Below are positions 18,319 to 26,341 of a DNA stretch of 64,000 nt, piece after piece (the first letter of the stretch is position 1; each line of letters opens with the position of its first letter). The notes under the pieces are model-generated. The model had not been told where the DNA came from and searched no databases. It saw only the letters and a list, made by a program, of their open reading frames with translations. This DNA comes from Corynebacterium sp. CNJ-954 (GTDB lineage Bacteria > Actinomycetota > Actinomycetes > Mycobacteriales > Mycobacteriaceae), in assembly GCF_001942345.1 (NCBI RefSeq), contig NZ_MKKI01000022.1, positions 1 to 64,000 on the forward strand, given 5' to 3'. Both the position numbers and the translations under genes were made by a program.

Positions 18319-19347
18319 ATGGGTGTAGTCGAGGCGTCACATGTCTACAAGGTCTTCGGGAAGAACGGCCCTGAAGTGGTGCGACGACTTGAGGACGGAG
18401 CCGACCGCAGCGAGGTGACGGACCTTGGGACCGCTGGTGTCATTGACGCGAGTTTCTCCGTGGACAAGGGTGAGATCTTCGTGGTCATGGGGCTGTCCGG
18501 TTCCGGTAAATCCACCTTGATCCGCATGATCAACGGGTTGTGGACCCCTACAGCAGGCACGATCAATGTCGCCGGGAAGAACATCTCGGAGATGGGGGAC
18601 GGCGAGCTCCGGGAACTCCGCAAGAAGCATATTTCCATGGTCTTCCAGCATTTCGCGCTGCTGCCGCACCGCACCGTCCGCGACAACGCCGCCTACTCCC
18701 TGGAAATTCAGGGGGTAGATAAGAAGCAGAGGCTGGAGCAGGCGGACCACTGGCTGACACAGGTCGGGCTCGACGGGTGGGGTGACAGCCTGCCAGGGCA
18801 GCTCTCCGGCGGTATGCAACAGCGTGTCGGCCTGGCACGTGCCCTTGCAGCGGAGACGGAGATCCTGCTCATGGATGAGGCGTTCTCCGCGCTCGACCCC
18901 CTGATCCGAAACGAAATGCAGTCGCAGCTGCTTGAACTACAGCGTGATCTGGGAAAGACGATCATCTTCATCAGCCACGACCTCAACGAGGCCATGCGTC
19001 TCGGTGACCGCATCGCGATCATGCGCGCAGGACGTATCGCACAGATTGGCACAGCCAACGAGATTCTCACGAACCCCGCCGACGACTACATCGCCGACTT
19101 CCTCGCTGACATCGACCGCACCCGCGTCCTGACGGCGCGCAACGTGATGACAGACGCGGGTCCGGAAGCGTCCTCCCTGCCGACGGTGGATGCGGGCACT
19201 TTGCTGGGGGACCTGTTCGCCCGTTCTGCTGACGCATACGGTGCCGCAGACGCCGCCGGATCGTTGGCGGTGATGGACAACGGCTCCCTGGTCGGCGTCG
19301 TGGACCCGAGAGCACTGGTGGCGACGATGGCCGGAAAGGTGAACTGA
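18319..19347 (+). CDS. Glycine betaine/proline ABC transporter ATP-binding protein
   Basis: A 342-residue ABC ATPase of the ProV/OpuAA class: Walker A GLSGSGKST near 63, signature LSGGMQQRVGLARA near 165, Walker B ILLMDEAFSALD near 187, and a C-terminal extension with one CBS-like unit (VMTDAGPEASSLPTVDAGTL split by linkers, then SLAVMDNGSLVGVVDPRAL). Start ATG 18319 was preferred over GTG 18295 because GGAGG stands 10 bases upstream. The 190-bp AT-richer gap after nadE must carry the operon promoter; osmotic control is known for the family but no specific site was identified. Confidence 0.92.
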   Translation: MGVVEASHVYKVFGKNGPEVVRRLEDGADRSEVTDLGTAGVIDASFSVDKGEIFVVMGLSGSGKSTLIRMINGLWTPTAGTINVAGKNISEMGDGELRELRKKHISMVFQHFALLPHRTVRDNAAYSLEIQGVDKKQRLEQADHWLTQVGLDGWGDSLPGQLSGGMQQRVGLARALAAETEILLMDEAFSALDPLIRNEMQSQLLELQRDLGKTIIFISHDLNEAMRLGDRIAIMRAGRIAQIGTANEILTNPADDYIADFLADIDRTRVLTARNVMTDAGPEASSLPTVDAGTLLGDLFARSADAYGAADAAGSLAVMDNGSLVGVVDPRALVATMAGKVN

Positions 19348-19350
19348 CCC

Positions 19351-20217
19351 ATGAATTCATTCCTCAATCCCGACATTCCGCTCGGGCGGTGGGTCTCTGA
19401 TTTCATTGACTGGTTCAATCGGGCCTTCAGTTGGTTGCTGGATTTCATCGGCACCGTACTCGGCGGTGCGTACGACGGCGTCGCCGCCGTCCTGGAATCC
19501 CCCGTCTACTGGGTGATGATCATCGTGCTCGCTGCCCTGGCCTGGGCCGCGGCCAGTTGGAAGGTCGCGCTGTTCACCGTCGTCGGCTTCTACGTCGTCC
19601 GTGGAGTGAACCAGTGGACCAATACGATGGACACGCTGGCGATGGTGTTCGTAGCGGTGGTCATTGCCGTGGTCATCGCGGTGCCGGTGGGTATCTGGGC
19701 GGCGAAATCGACGACGGTGTCGGCGATCGTCAAACCCGTGCTGGACTTCATGCAGGCGATGCCCGCCCTGGCCTACCTGGTGCCGATCATGGTGATCTTC
19801 GGTATCGGTGTGGTCCCGGGCATGATCGCCACGCTGATCTTCTGCCTGCCGCCTGGGGTCCGGTTCACTGAACTGGGGATACGCCAGGTTAACCAGGAAA
19901 CCGTGGAGGCAGGCAACGCCTTCGGCGCGACTCCGCGTCATATCCTGTTCCGCATCGAGTTGCCGCTGGCTCTGCCCACGATCATGGCAGGCATCAACCA
20001 GGTCATCATGCTGGCCCTGTCCATGGTGGTGCTAGCCGGTATGGCCGGTGCGGACGGCCTGGGCGGGCCCGTTACCCAGGCACTGCAGACCCTCAACGTC
20101 CCGCTCGGGGTGAATGCCGGCGTCGCCGTGGTCATCCTGGCGATCTACCTGGACCGGGTGACTGCAGGACTCGGCCGTCGGACGCCGCTGGCGCGGGCGC
20201 AGAAGGAGAGCGGCTGA
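19351..20217 (+). CDS. Glycine betaine/proline ABC transporter permease
   Basis: A 288-residue ProW/OpuAB-type permease with six to seven hydrophobic helices and the EAA loop that docks the ATPase (VEAGNAFGATPRHILFRIELP near residue 190). The N-terminus begins with an amphipathic segment (FLNPDIPLGRWVSDFIDWFN) typical of this class. It starts 3 bases after the ATPase stop and precedes the binding protein, giving the standard compatible-solute uptake operon. Confidence 0.93.
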   Translation: MNSFLNPDIPLGRWVSDFIDWFNRAFSWLLDFIGTVLGGAYDGVAAVLESPVYWVMIIVLAALAWAAASWKVALFTVVGFYVVRGVNQWTNTMDTLAMVFVAVVIAVVIAVPVGIWAAKSTTVSAIVKPVLDFMQAMPALAYLVPIMVIFGIGVVPGMIATLIFCLPPGVRFTELGIRQVNQETVEAGNAFGATPRHILFRIELPLALPTIMAGINQVIMLALSMVVLAGMAGADGLGGPVTQALQTLNVPLGVNAGVAVVILAIYLDRVTAGLGRRTPLARAQKESG

Positions 20218-20270
20218 GACGGGATTATTTCAGTACTCTAATCACCACACGACTTTCTCGAGGAGACATC

Positions 20271-21302
20271 ATGACCACGACTGCACGGACAACCACATTG
20301 ACGAGGGGACGTAAGGCTGCGTCCCTCGGTGCGCTGCTGGTGACGACGGCACTCGTCGCTTCAGCATGCGGCGCCGAGAATGAAGGCGGCGGAAGCGACA
20401 ACAGCGGTGACGGCGATGACTCCAGCGCCGCCTCCGAGTTCGCGGACTGCACCCCAGGTGAGGAGTCGTCGGACCTCGCCGACCTCGACACCGACGGCGA
20501 CACAGACATCACGATTGCCGCGTTCAACGGCTGGGACGAGTCCTTCGCCGCCTCGCACCTGGTCAAGCATGTCCTGGAAGACGAGGGCTACACCGTCACC
20601 ATCTCCAATTTCGACGCCGCCCCCGCCTACACCGGCGTTGCACAGGGTGACGTCGACGTACTCATGGACGGTTGGCTGCCCATCACTCACGAGACCTACA
20701 TCGACGAGTACGGGGACGATCTTGAGGCCCAGGGCTGCTGGTACGACAATGCGAAGCTGACGATCGCCGTGAACGAGGATTCGCCTGCCCAGAGCATTGC
20801 GGATCTCGCCGACATGGGCGACGACTACGGCAACCGGTTGGTCGGTATCGATCCCGGCGCCGGGTTGACGAAGCAGACGCAGGACGAGGCCATTCCGGAA
20901 TACGGCCTGCAGGACTACGACTTCCAGATCTCCTCCACCCCGGCGATGCTCGCTGAACTTCAGCGTGCCACCGACAACGGTGACGACATCGCCGTCACCC
21001 TGTGGCGCCCGCACTGGGCGTACGATGCTTTCCCCGTCCGCGACCTGGAAGACCCGAAGGGTGCCATGGGAGGTGCGGAGAACATCTACAACTTCTCCCG
21101 TACCGGCTTCTCCGACGACAACCCCTATGTCGCTCAGCTGTTGAAGAACCTGGTGCTCGACGACGAGCACCTGTCGTCTCTGGAGAACGTCATGTTCTCC
21201 GAAGACAACTACGGTGGCGAGAACATGGAGGAGGCTGTCTCCGAGTGGCTCGACGACAACCCGGACTTCGTCGACGACTGGAAGGCCGGCGCACTGGGAT
21301 AG
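20271..21302 (+). CDS. Glycine betaine-binding lipoprotein (OpuAC family)
   Basis: A 343-residue lipoprotein (lipobox VASAC, Cys33) with a long acidic linker and an OpuAC-type binding domain. Aromatic residues likely to form the quaternary-ammonium cage are visible (FNGWDESF near 85, MDGWLPITHETY near 135, LWRPHWAYDAF near 245). It supplies betaine or proline to the permease encoded directly upstream. The stop abuts the stop of the convergent dsdA-like gene, and the likely terminator lies inside that gene. Confidence 0.93.
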   Translation: MTTTARTTTLTRGRKAASLGALLVTTALVASACGAENEGGGSDNSGDGDDSSAASEFADCTPGEESSDLADLDTDGDTDITIAAFNGWDESFAASHLVKHVLEDEGYTVTISNFDAAPAYTGVAQGDVDVLMDGWLPITHETYIDEYGDDLEAQGCWYDNAKLTIAVNEDSPAQSIADLADMGDDYGNRLVGIDPGAGLTKQTQDEAIPEYGLQDYDFQISSTPAMLAELQRATDNGDDIAVTLWRPHWAYDAFPVRDLEDPKGAMGGAENIYNFSRTGFSDDNPYVAQLLKNLVLDDEHLSSLENVMFSEDNYGGENMEEAVSEWLDDNPDFVDDWKAGALG

Positions 21303-22622
21303 TCAGCTGATCGTCCCGGCAGTCACCATTCGCCGTCCTGCCTCGAGCAGGACGGCGAATTCATGGTCCGGCATGAGGGAGCCACCGGTCAGCCATGCGA
21401 TGTGGGCGCCGGGGTTGTCGGGCTCTCCCTCCTCGAGACACCCGGCAGCCAGCAGGCCCGCACACGCCGAGGGCTCGAGGGGTAAGGCGGATATGTCGTA
21501 CGCGAGTGCGAGGGCCCGCATCAGGTCATCGTCTGTGACTGTGGCGTAGCCGGCAATCAGGCCGCCGACGGTCGCTCCGACGAAGCCGGAGGGGCGGCCG
21601 ACCGCCAGTCCGTCGGCGACGGTGAGCTCTCCGCGCCCGATGTCCGTGACGCTGACGCCGTCGTCCAACCCGGTGAGCCTACCGAGCATGAATGCGGGCA
21701 TTGACACCGGTTCGACGAACACGCAGCGCACGTTGTCGCCGAAGACAGTGCTCAGCCCGTAGGTGATCCCACCCGGGGCGCCGCCGATACCGCACGGCAG
21801 GTACACGGTCAGCGGATGCTCCTCGTCGACCTGGACTGACGCCGCGGCCAACTGTCCGACAAGCCGCCGGCCGGCCACAGCGTAGCCGGCGAAAAGACTG
21901 CGGGAGTTCTCGTCGTCGATGAAGTGGGCCCGGGGATCCGCGTCGGCGGCGCGGCGTCCGGCGTGAACCGCTTCAGTGAAGTCCGTGTCGTGTTCGACGA
22001 CCTCCACACCGGAGTTCCGGAGCTTGTCCTTCTTCCACTGTTTGGCGTCGTGCGACATGTGCACGGTGACCGAGAATCCGAGAACCGCGCCCATCAGGCC
22101 GATGGACATTCCCAGGTTCCCTGTTGAGCCGACGACGATGCGTCGTGTCGCCATCTTCTCGCGTACCGGCCGCTCGAGGAACACCGTAGGGCCGGGTGAC
22201 AGGTCGACGCCGAGGTCCGCAGCGACGGTGAGTGCCGTCTCGAGGACTTCGTGAATTCCCCCGCGTGACTTCACCGAGCCGCTCACCGCCAGCACATCGT
22301 CCCGCTTCACCCACAGATTTCGGGGGACGGGGCGGCCGAACTCCTGGGAGAGGGCGTCGCTGAGCGCGCTGACCTTGGTCAGCGGTGACTCGATGATGCC
22401 ACCGAGTTCCCGTGTGCCCGGAAAAAGTTCCTCGATCAGCGGGGCGAACCAGCGGAAGCGTGCCTCGGCCCGGTCAACCAGGGCAGGCAGGTCGGTGAGT
22501 GTCTCTCCGTCGCCTGTCGGCGCGGCGTCACCGGGGATCCACACAGTGGGGCGACCAGCGGAAAGATCGTCGAATGCCGCGCGGTCACGGTCGGACGACA
22601 GTGCGTCCCGAAGAGTCTGCAT
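21303..22622 (-). CDS. dsdA: D-serine ammonia-lyase (dehydratase)
   Basis: A 439-residue PLP enzyme that converts D-serine to pyruvate and ammonia. DsdA landmarks: WVKRDDVLAVSGSVKSRGG with the PLP-binding lysine near residue 117, the phosphate loop GSTGNLGMSIG near 165, and YLPCGIGGAPGGITYGL near 275. Length matches the DsdA family rather than threonine dehydratases. No dsdC-like regulator or dsdX transporter is adjacent. It is immediately convergent with the opu operon. Confidence 0.9.
   Translation of the reverse strand: MQTLRDALSSDRDRAAFDDLSAGRPTVWIPGDAAPTGDGETLTDLPALVDRAEARFRWFAPLIEELFPGTRELGGIIESPLTKVSALSDALSQEFGRPVPRNLWVKRDDVLAVSGSVKSRGGIHEVLETALTVAADLGVDLSPGPTVFLERPVREKMATRRIVVGSTGNLGMSIGLMGAVLGFSVTVHMSHDAKQWKKDKLRNSGVEVVEHDTDFTEAVHAGRRAADADPRAHFIDDENSRSLFAGYAVAGRRLVGQLAAASVQVDEEHPLTVYLPCGIGGAPGGITYGLSTVFGDNVRCVFVEPVSMPAFMLGRLTGLDDGVSVTDIGRGELTVADGLAVGRPSGFVGATVGGLIAGYATVTDDDLMRALALAYDISALPLEPSACAGLLAAGCLEEGEPDNPGAHIAWLTGGSLMPDHEFAVLLEAGRRMVTAGTIS
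21328..21360 (+). terminator. Hairpin behind opu operon, inside dsdA 3' end
   Basis: ATTCGCCGTCCTGC and GCAGGACGGCGAAT form a perfect 14-bp stem with a 5-base loop (21342-21346), 25 bases after the binding-protein stop. It lies in the C-terminal codons of the convergent dsdA, so one sequence serves as coding DNA and as probable terminator. Confidence 0.6.
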
Positions 22623-22652
22623 AGTTTCCCAGCATAGAGAGGGACGCCAGGT

Positions 22653-23435
22653 TCAGTCGGTGAGGGCGTCGAGGAACGCTGAGCGGACCCCGCGGCGGTC
22701 GAGCGCTGCGATCCGCCGGATTCCTCCGCCGCCGGGAGCGCACATCTGCTCCCTCAACTGTGAGGGAGCGAGATCCTCACGACTGTCCAGAAGCGCGGCG
22801 GTGCCGGTCAATGTCTGCGTCATGACCTTCCTGGCCACGTCGCGGGGAACTCCGCGGAGGGCGGCAGCCTCCACCATCGCGTCGACGACATACAGGATGT
22901 GGGCGCTGCCGCCGCTGCTCAGCGGTGCGAGACGGGCCTGCTGGCCCTCCTCGACGTGAAGGACCTCCCCGGAGCGACTGAAGAACGAGGTGACGTCGTC
23001 CAGCTGGGTCTCAGAGCATGGATGCGCCGTCAGGAGTGTCAGTCCCTGTCCGACACGGGCGGTGAGGCTCGGCATCGCCCGTACCACGCCGACACCGTCG
23101 GGAAGGATCTCGGCCAGGTCGCTGAGTGTGACACCGTCGGCGAGGGACACGACGACGGTGTGAGGACGCAGAGTGTCGCCGAGCGATCTGAGGGTATCCG
23201 GTACGCGGTCGGGAGGTAGGGCGACAATGACCAGTTGTGCTTCGGCCACGGCCGCCGCGGTGTCGGTGGTGCCGTGGACACCGTAGGTCGACGCGAGTTG
23301 GTCGGCCCGCTCCCGGTGGCGTGAGGTGACGGTCACCGTATCCGGGTCGACGCCGCCTGTGAGTGATCCGTTGAGCAGGGCCTCACCCATGGTTCCGGCA
23401 CCCAGGAAGGTGGTTTTCAGTGGTCTGGTCGGCAT
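22653..23435 (-). CDS. proC: Pyrroline-5-carboxylate reductase
   Basis: A 260-residue NADPH-dependent reductase for the last step of proline synthesis. It has the N-terminal Rossmann motif (FLGAGTMGEALL), the RAMPSLTARVGQGLTLLTA segment near 120 and the C-terminal dimer region (SSGGSAHILYVVDAMVEAA near 170; MCAPGGGGIRRIAAL near 230). Upstream of the start are three imperfect 10-bp direct repeats. It is separated from the tRNA gene by a strong terminator, so it needs its own promoter. Confidence 0.92.
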   Translation of the reverse strand: MPTRPLKTTFLGAGTMGEALLNGSLTGGVDPDTVTVTSRHRERADQLASTYGVHGTTDTAAAVAEAQLVIVALPPDRVPDTLRSLGDTLRPHTVVVSLADGVTLSDLAEILPDGVGVVRAMPSLTARVGQGLTLLTAHPCSETQLDDVTSFFSRSGEVLHVEEGQQARLAPLSSGGSAHILYVVDAMVEAAALRGVPRDVARKVMTQTLTGTAALLDSREDLAPSQLREQMCAPGGGGIRRIAALDRRGVRSAFLDALTD

Positions 23436-23460
23436 GCTGACCAGCTTCCCCGCGGAGTGG

Positions 23461-23490
23461 AGAGTTGTCCAGAGTTGTCCAGGGTTATCC
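23461..23490. repeat. Three 10-bp direct repeats upstream of proC
   Basis: AGAGTTGTCC, AGAGTTGTCC and AGGGTTATCC follow each other without spacer, 26 bases before the proC start. They could be a binding site read on one DNA face (about one turn apart) or a simple slippage product. No known consensus was recognised. Confidence 0.5.
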
Positions 23491-23500
23491 AGGGAATGAC

Positions 23501-23530
23501 GAATCCCCCGGTCCGAAGACCGGGGGATTC
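23501..23530 (-). terminator. Terminator of tRNA-Ser
   Basis: GAATCCCCCGGTC - CGAA - GACCGGGGGATTC, a perfect 13-bp stem with a tetraloop, starting 3 bases after the 3' CCA of the tRNA. On the minus strand the loop reads UUCG, which is exceptionally stable. Confidence 0.75.
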
Positions 23531-23533
23531 CTG

Positions 23534-23622
23534 TGGCGGAGGATAGGGGATTTGAACCCCTGAGGGATGTGACTCCCGCACGCGTTCCAGGCGTGTGACA
23601 TAGGCCGCTAGTCGAATCCTCC
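23534..23622 (-). tRNA. tRNA-Ser (anticodon GGA)
   Basis: A class II tRNA of 89 bases including an encoded CCA. Acceptor arms GGAGGAT / ATCCTCC with discriminator G, the D-loop segment CTAGCGGCCTATG, anticodon stem CACGC-CTGGAAC-GCGTG with anticodon GGA, a long variable arm (GGGAGTCACATCCCTC) and the T-arm GGGGTTCAAATCCCC all fold in place. It decodes UCC and UCU. Confidence 0.95.
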
Positions 23623-23773
23623 GCCGAGAAATATACACACGACGCCGTCCGGGATGCAAAACGTCAGTGGACATGCTGGTGGGGCGGTAGAAATGAGCGA
23701 CGGGTGTCCTGTGGTCGGGGCGAGGAGAAACGCGTGTTGGCTCCGGGAGGGCTCCGTTGCTATCATGAGGTCC

Positions 23774-23859
23774 GGACGCCGCGCGGCGTGCATCTTGTGA
23801 ACTCCCCCAGGGCAGGAATGCAGCAAGGGTCAACGAGCTCTGGCGGGTGCGCGGTGTCC
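23774..23859 (+). ncRNA. ffs: Signal recognition particle RNA (small bacterial type)
   Basis: The sequence has the conserved SRP apical core (CAGGGCAGGAATGCAGCAAGGGT, given here as CAGG..AGGAA..GCAGCAA..) that binds Ffh, flanked by pairing arms. The ends GGACGCCGCGC and GCGCGGTGTCC pair over 11 positions with one G-U. A T-rich tail (TTTAACTTTTT, 23860-23870) follows and probably terminates it. Ends are set by the helix and may be off by several bases. Confidence 0.85.
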
Positions 23860-23890
23860 TTTAACTTTTTCTCCGGACGAAGGACGTCTC

Positions 23891-23944
23891 ATGCTGATCG
23901 ACGATCGTCATCCCGCACACCGTCGTGCGTTGACGTCGTCGTAG
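23891..23944 (+). CDS. Candidate leader peptide of ABC-F gene
   Basis: A 17-codon frame, MLIDDRHPAHRRALTSS, with a good ribosome site (GAAGGA, 6 bases upstream) in the leader between SRP RNA and the ABC-F gene. It ends 16 bases before a 10-bp hairpin. Its last codons contain CGTTGAC (23928-23934), complementary to the left arm of that hairpin. This is the layout of translation-coupled attenuators that control ribosome-protection ABC-F genes. The peptide is not a recognised family. Confidence 0.4.
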   Translation: MLIDDRHPAHRRALTSS

Positions 23945-23960
23945 CCGTGTCGTCGGCTCC

Positions 23961-23984
23961 GTTGTCAACGCCTCCGTTGACAAC
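23961..23984 (+). promoter_or_regulatory. Hairpin in ABC-F leader (possible attenuator)
   Basis: GTTGTCAACG - CCTC - CGTTGACAAC, a perfect 10-bp stem with a 4-base loop, 14 bases before the ABC-F ATG and just before its ribosome site (GGAG). The left arm can pair instead with CGTTGAC at 23928, giving two exclusive folds. No T-run follows. As DNA it could also be a repressor operator. Confidence 0.5.
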
Positions 23985-23998
23985 CACTGGAGTCCACG

Positions 23999-25630
23999 AT
24001 GTCAGTAACCCCCCAACCGTCCGTCGTCCTCACGGACGTTTCCTTCTCCTGGCCTGACGGCACCGCCACCCTGGACCACATCTCTGCCGCATTCGGTACC
24101 GGGCGTACCGGCCTGGTCGGCGCCAACGGAACCGGGAAATCGACCCTGCTCAAGCTCATCACCGGTGAGTTGACACCGGTCGCCGGGACGGTCACCACCA
24201 GGGGTGCCGTCGACTGCCTGCCCCAGAATCTGGCCCTCACGACCGAAGTGACGGTGTCGGATCTTCTCGGTGTCACCGACACACTGCACGCGCTGCGCGC
24301 CATTGAGGCAGGCTCGGTCGAGACGCGGCACTTCGATGTCCTCGACGAGGCGTGGGACTGTGAAGCACAGGCCCGAACCGCGCTGGACGACGTCGGCCTC
24401 GCGACTGTCGGTCTCGACCGCACGGTCGGGACGTTGTCCGGCGGAGAAACCGTCCTGACGGCCGTGGCAGGACTCCGCTTGCGACGCAACCGGAGCGACG
24501 GGGTCGTCCTGCTCGACGAGCCCACCAACAACCTTGACCGGCGTGCGCGGCACGATCTCTATGACGCGCTGACGACATGGCCGGGTGCACTGATCGTGGT
24601 CAGTCACGACGTCACATTACTGGACCTCATGGATGACACCGCAGAACTGCGTCTCGGCAACCTGGAGATGTTCGGCGGCGGTTACAGCGACTACCGGCAG
24701 CAGGTGGAGCAGGAGCAGGCGGCCGCTGAACAAGCGCTGCGCACCGCAGAACAGACACTCAGGACGGAGAAACGCCAACAGGCGGACGCCCAGACGAAGC
24801 TGGCACGCCGTCAACGCTACGCCCGCACGGACTTCGTCAACAAGCGCAAGCCCAAGATGATCATGAACCAGCGTAAGACCGAGGCTCAAGTCTCCGCAGG
24901 CAAGCTGCGTGGTGAGCTGGATGAGAAGGTCGCAGCGGCGCAGCGTGAGAAACAGCGGCAGGAGGAGCGGCTCCGCCACGAGTCGGTCATCCGGATCACG
25001 CTGCCTGACCCCGTTGTGCCGGCCGGGCGGCGCCTGGTCGAGTTCCGTGATGACCGTGCTACCTCAGTGGTGTTGCAGGGGCCGGAGCGACTCGCACTGA
25101 CCGGGCAGAACGGTGTCGGGAAGACGCGGTTGCTGGGGGCACTCGTCCGTCAGGCCCGGGATGATGACGGTTCGACCGCGGCACAGCACGGTGTCCGTGC
25201 GTCCGCATTCACCGACCGGATCGGGTACCTGCCGCAGCGGCTCGACCACCTGGACGACGAAGCCACGGTCATCGACACGGTGCGGGCGGCGGCGCCGAAT
25301 GCACCGGTTGAGCAGGTGCGTGCGAGTCTCGCCCGGTTCCTCTTCGGCGAGGATACGGTTCACCGGCGGGTGGGGGACCTGTCCGGTGGTGAACGTTTCC
25401 GGGTCGCCCTGGCCCACATCCTGCTCGCGGAACCGGCGCACCAGCTGCTGGTACTTGACGAGCCGACCAACAACCTCGACCTCGACAGCGTCGACGCACT
25501 CGTCTCCGCGCTGGAGGACTATCACGGTGGCCTGATCGTGGTCAGTCACGACGATGCATTCCTCGGCCGGATGGGCATCGACACCTGGGTGGAACTTCAG
25601 CATGGCGTCCTGCACCGGGTCGGCCTATAG
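23999..25630 (+). CDS. ABC-F family ATPase (ribosome-associated)
   Basis: A 543-residue protein with two ABC domains and no membrane segment. First domain: Walker A GANGTGKST near 38, signature LSGGE near 148, Walker B VVLLDEPTNNLD near 172. A charged coiled-coil linker spans about residues 235-330. Second domain: Walker A GQNGVGKTR near 370, signature DLSGGERFRVAL near 462, Walker B LLVLDEPTNNLDLDS near 485. ABC-F proteins act on the ribosome as translation factors or as antibiotic-resistance protection proteins. The regulated-looking leader favours an inducible resistance type, but the subfamily cannot be fixed by eye. Confidence 0.92.
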   Translation: MSVTPQPSVVLTDVSFSWPDGTATLDHISAAFGTGRTGLVGANGTGKSTLLKLITGELTPVAGTVTTRGAVDCLPQNLALTTEVTVSDLLGVTDTLHALRAIEAGSVETRHFDVLDEAWDCEAQARTALDDVGLATVGLDRTVGTLSGGETVLTAVAGLRLRRNRSDGVVLLDEPTNNLDRRARHDLYDALTTWPGALIVVSHDVTLLDLMDDTAELRLGNLEMFGGGYSDYRQQVEQEQAAAEQALRTAEQTLRTEKRQQADAQTKLARRQRYARTDFVNKRKPKMIMNQRKTEAQVSAGKLRGELDEKVAAAQREKQRQEERLRHESVIRITLPDPVVPAGRRLVEFRDDRATSVVLQGPERLALTGQNGVGKTRLLGALVRQARDDDGSTAAQHGVRASAFTDRIGYLPQRLDHLDDEATVIDTVRAAAPNAPVEQVRASLARFLFGEDTVHRRVGDLSGGERFRVALAHILLAEPAHQLLVLDEPTNNLDLDSVDALVSALEDYHGGLIVVSHDDAFLGRMGIDTWVELQHGVLHRVGL

Positions 25631-25633
25631 TTA

Positions 25634-25652
25634 GTTCACTTCATTAGTGAAC
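25634..25652. promoter_or_regulatory. Operator-like dyad before RibD_C-family gene
   Basis: GTTCACT - TCATT - AGTGAAC, perfect 7-bp arms, AT-rich, 21 bases before the ATG of the reductase-like gene and directly after the ABC-F stop. It has the look of an ArsR/MarR/HxlR-type binding site overlapping the promoter. Confidence 0.5.
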
Positions 25653-25673
25653 CGAAATATGTCGGGAGTGACG

Positions 25674-26327
25674 ATGGTCCGTACGAGAGTCCACAACCTG
25701 TTCGTGTCCTCCGACGGCTACGCGGCCGGAGACCACGTGACCTTCGAGAACCCGATCGGTGACGCCGGGGCACTGTTCAGCCGGTTCGACGGCCGTGTCA
25801 TCGACGGCATCCACGGTATCGAGGGGACCGGCGACCCGGTGACCGTGGACCACGCCATGTTCAGCATGTGGGGTCAGGGGATCGGGGCCGAGATCATGGG
25901 CCGGCGCAAATTCGGCCCTCAGACTGGCCCGTGGCCCGATGACGGATGGGAAGGATGGTGGGGAGAGGCGCCACCGTTCCGGACCCCGGTCTACGTCCTG
26001 ACCCATCATCCGCGGGAGCCGATCGAGTTCGACAACGGCACGACTTTCCACTTCGTGGATGCGTCGCCGGACGAGGCGCTCCGCCTTGCGCGTTCTGCGG
26101 CACAGGGCGTGGATGTGCGCCTCGGCGGTGGTCCGTCCACGGTGCGGGAGTTCCTGCAGGCGGACCTCGTCGACTTCCTCCACGTCATCATCATCCCCGT
26201 CGTCCTCGGAGCAGGCGTGCGACTCTGGGATGACCTGGCCGGCGTGGAGGAACGCTTCACGGTCGAGTCCGTCAGCACGTCCTCCGGGCTCACGCACCAG
26301 TTGTGGAACCGGGTCGCACGCGGCTGA
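25674..26327 (+). CDS. Dihydrofolate reductase-like (RibD C-terminal domain) protein
   Basis: A 217-residue protein of the RibD_C/DHFR-like fold: VHNLFVSSDGYAAGD at the start, MGRRKFGP near 70, PVYVLTHHPREP near 105, and VRLGGGPSTVREFLQADLVDFLHVIIIPVVLGAGVRLW (given here as separate strands: GGGPSTVREF, then PVVLGAG) near 150-190. Family members are NADPH-dependent reductases of unknown substrate, often single genes under local repressor control. ATG 25674 has GGGAG 5 bases upstream; earlier in-frame starts at 25647 and 25659 lie within or beside the operator. Confidence 0.85.
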   Translation: MVRTRVHNLFVSSDGYAAGDHVTFENPIGDAGALFSRFDGRVIDGIHGIEGTGDPVTVDHAMFSMWGQGIGAEIMGRRKFGPQTGPWPDDGWEGWWGEAPPFRTPVYVLTHHPREPIEFDNGTTFHFVDASPDEALRLARSAAQGVDVRLGGGPSTVREFLQADLVDFLHVIIIPVVLGAGVRLWDDLAGVEERFTVESVSTSSGLTHQLWNRVARG

Positions 26328-26341
26328 CGCGGTTGACACGG

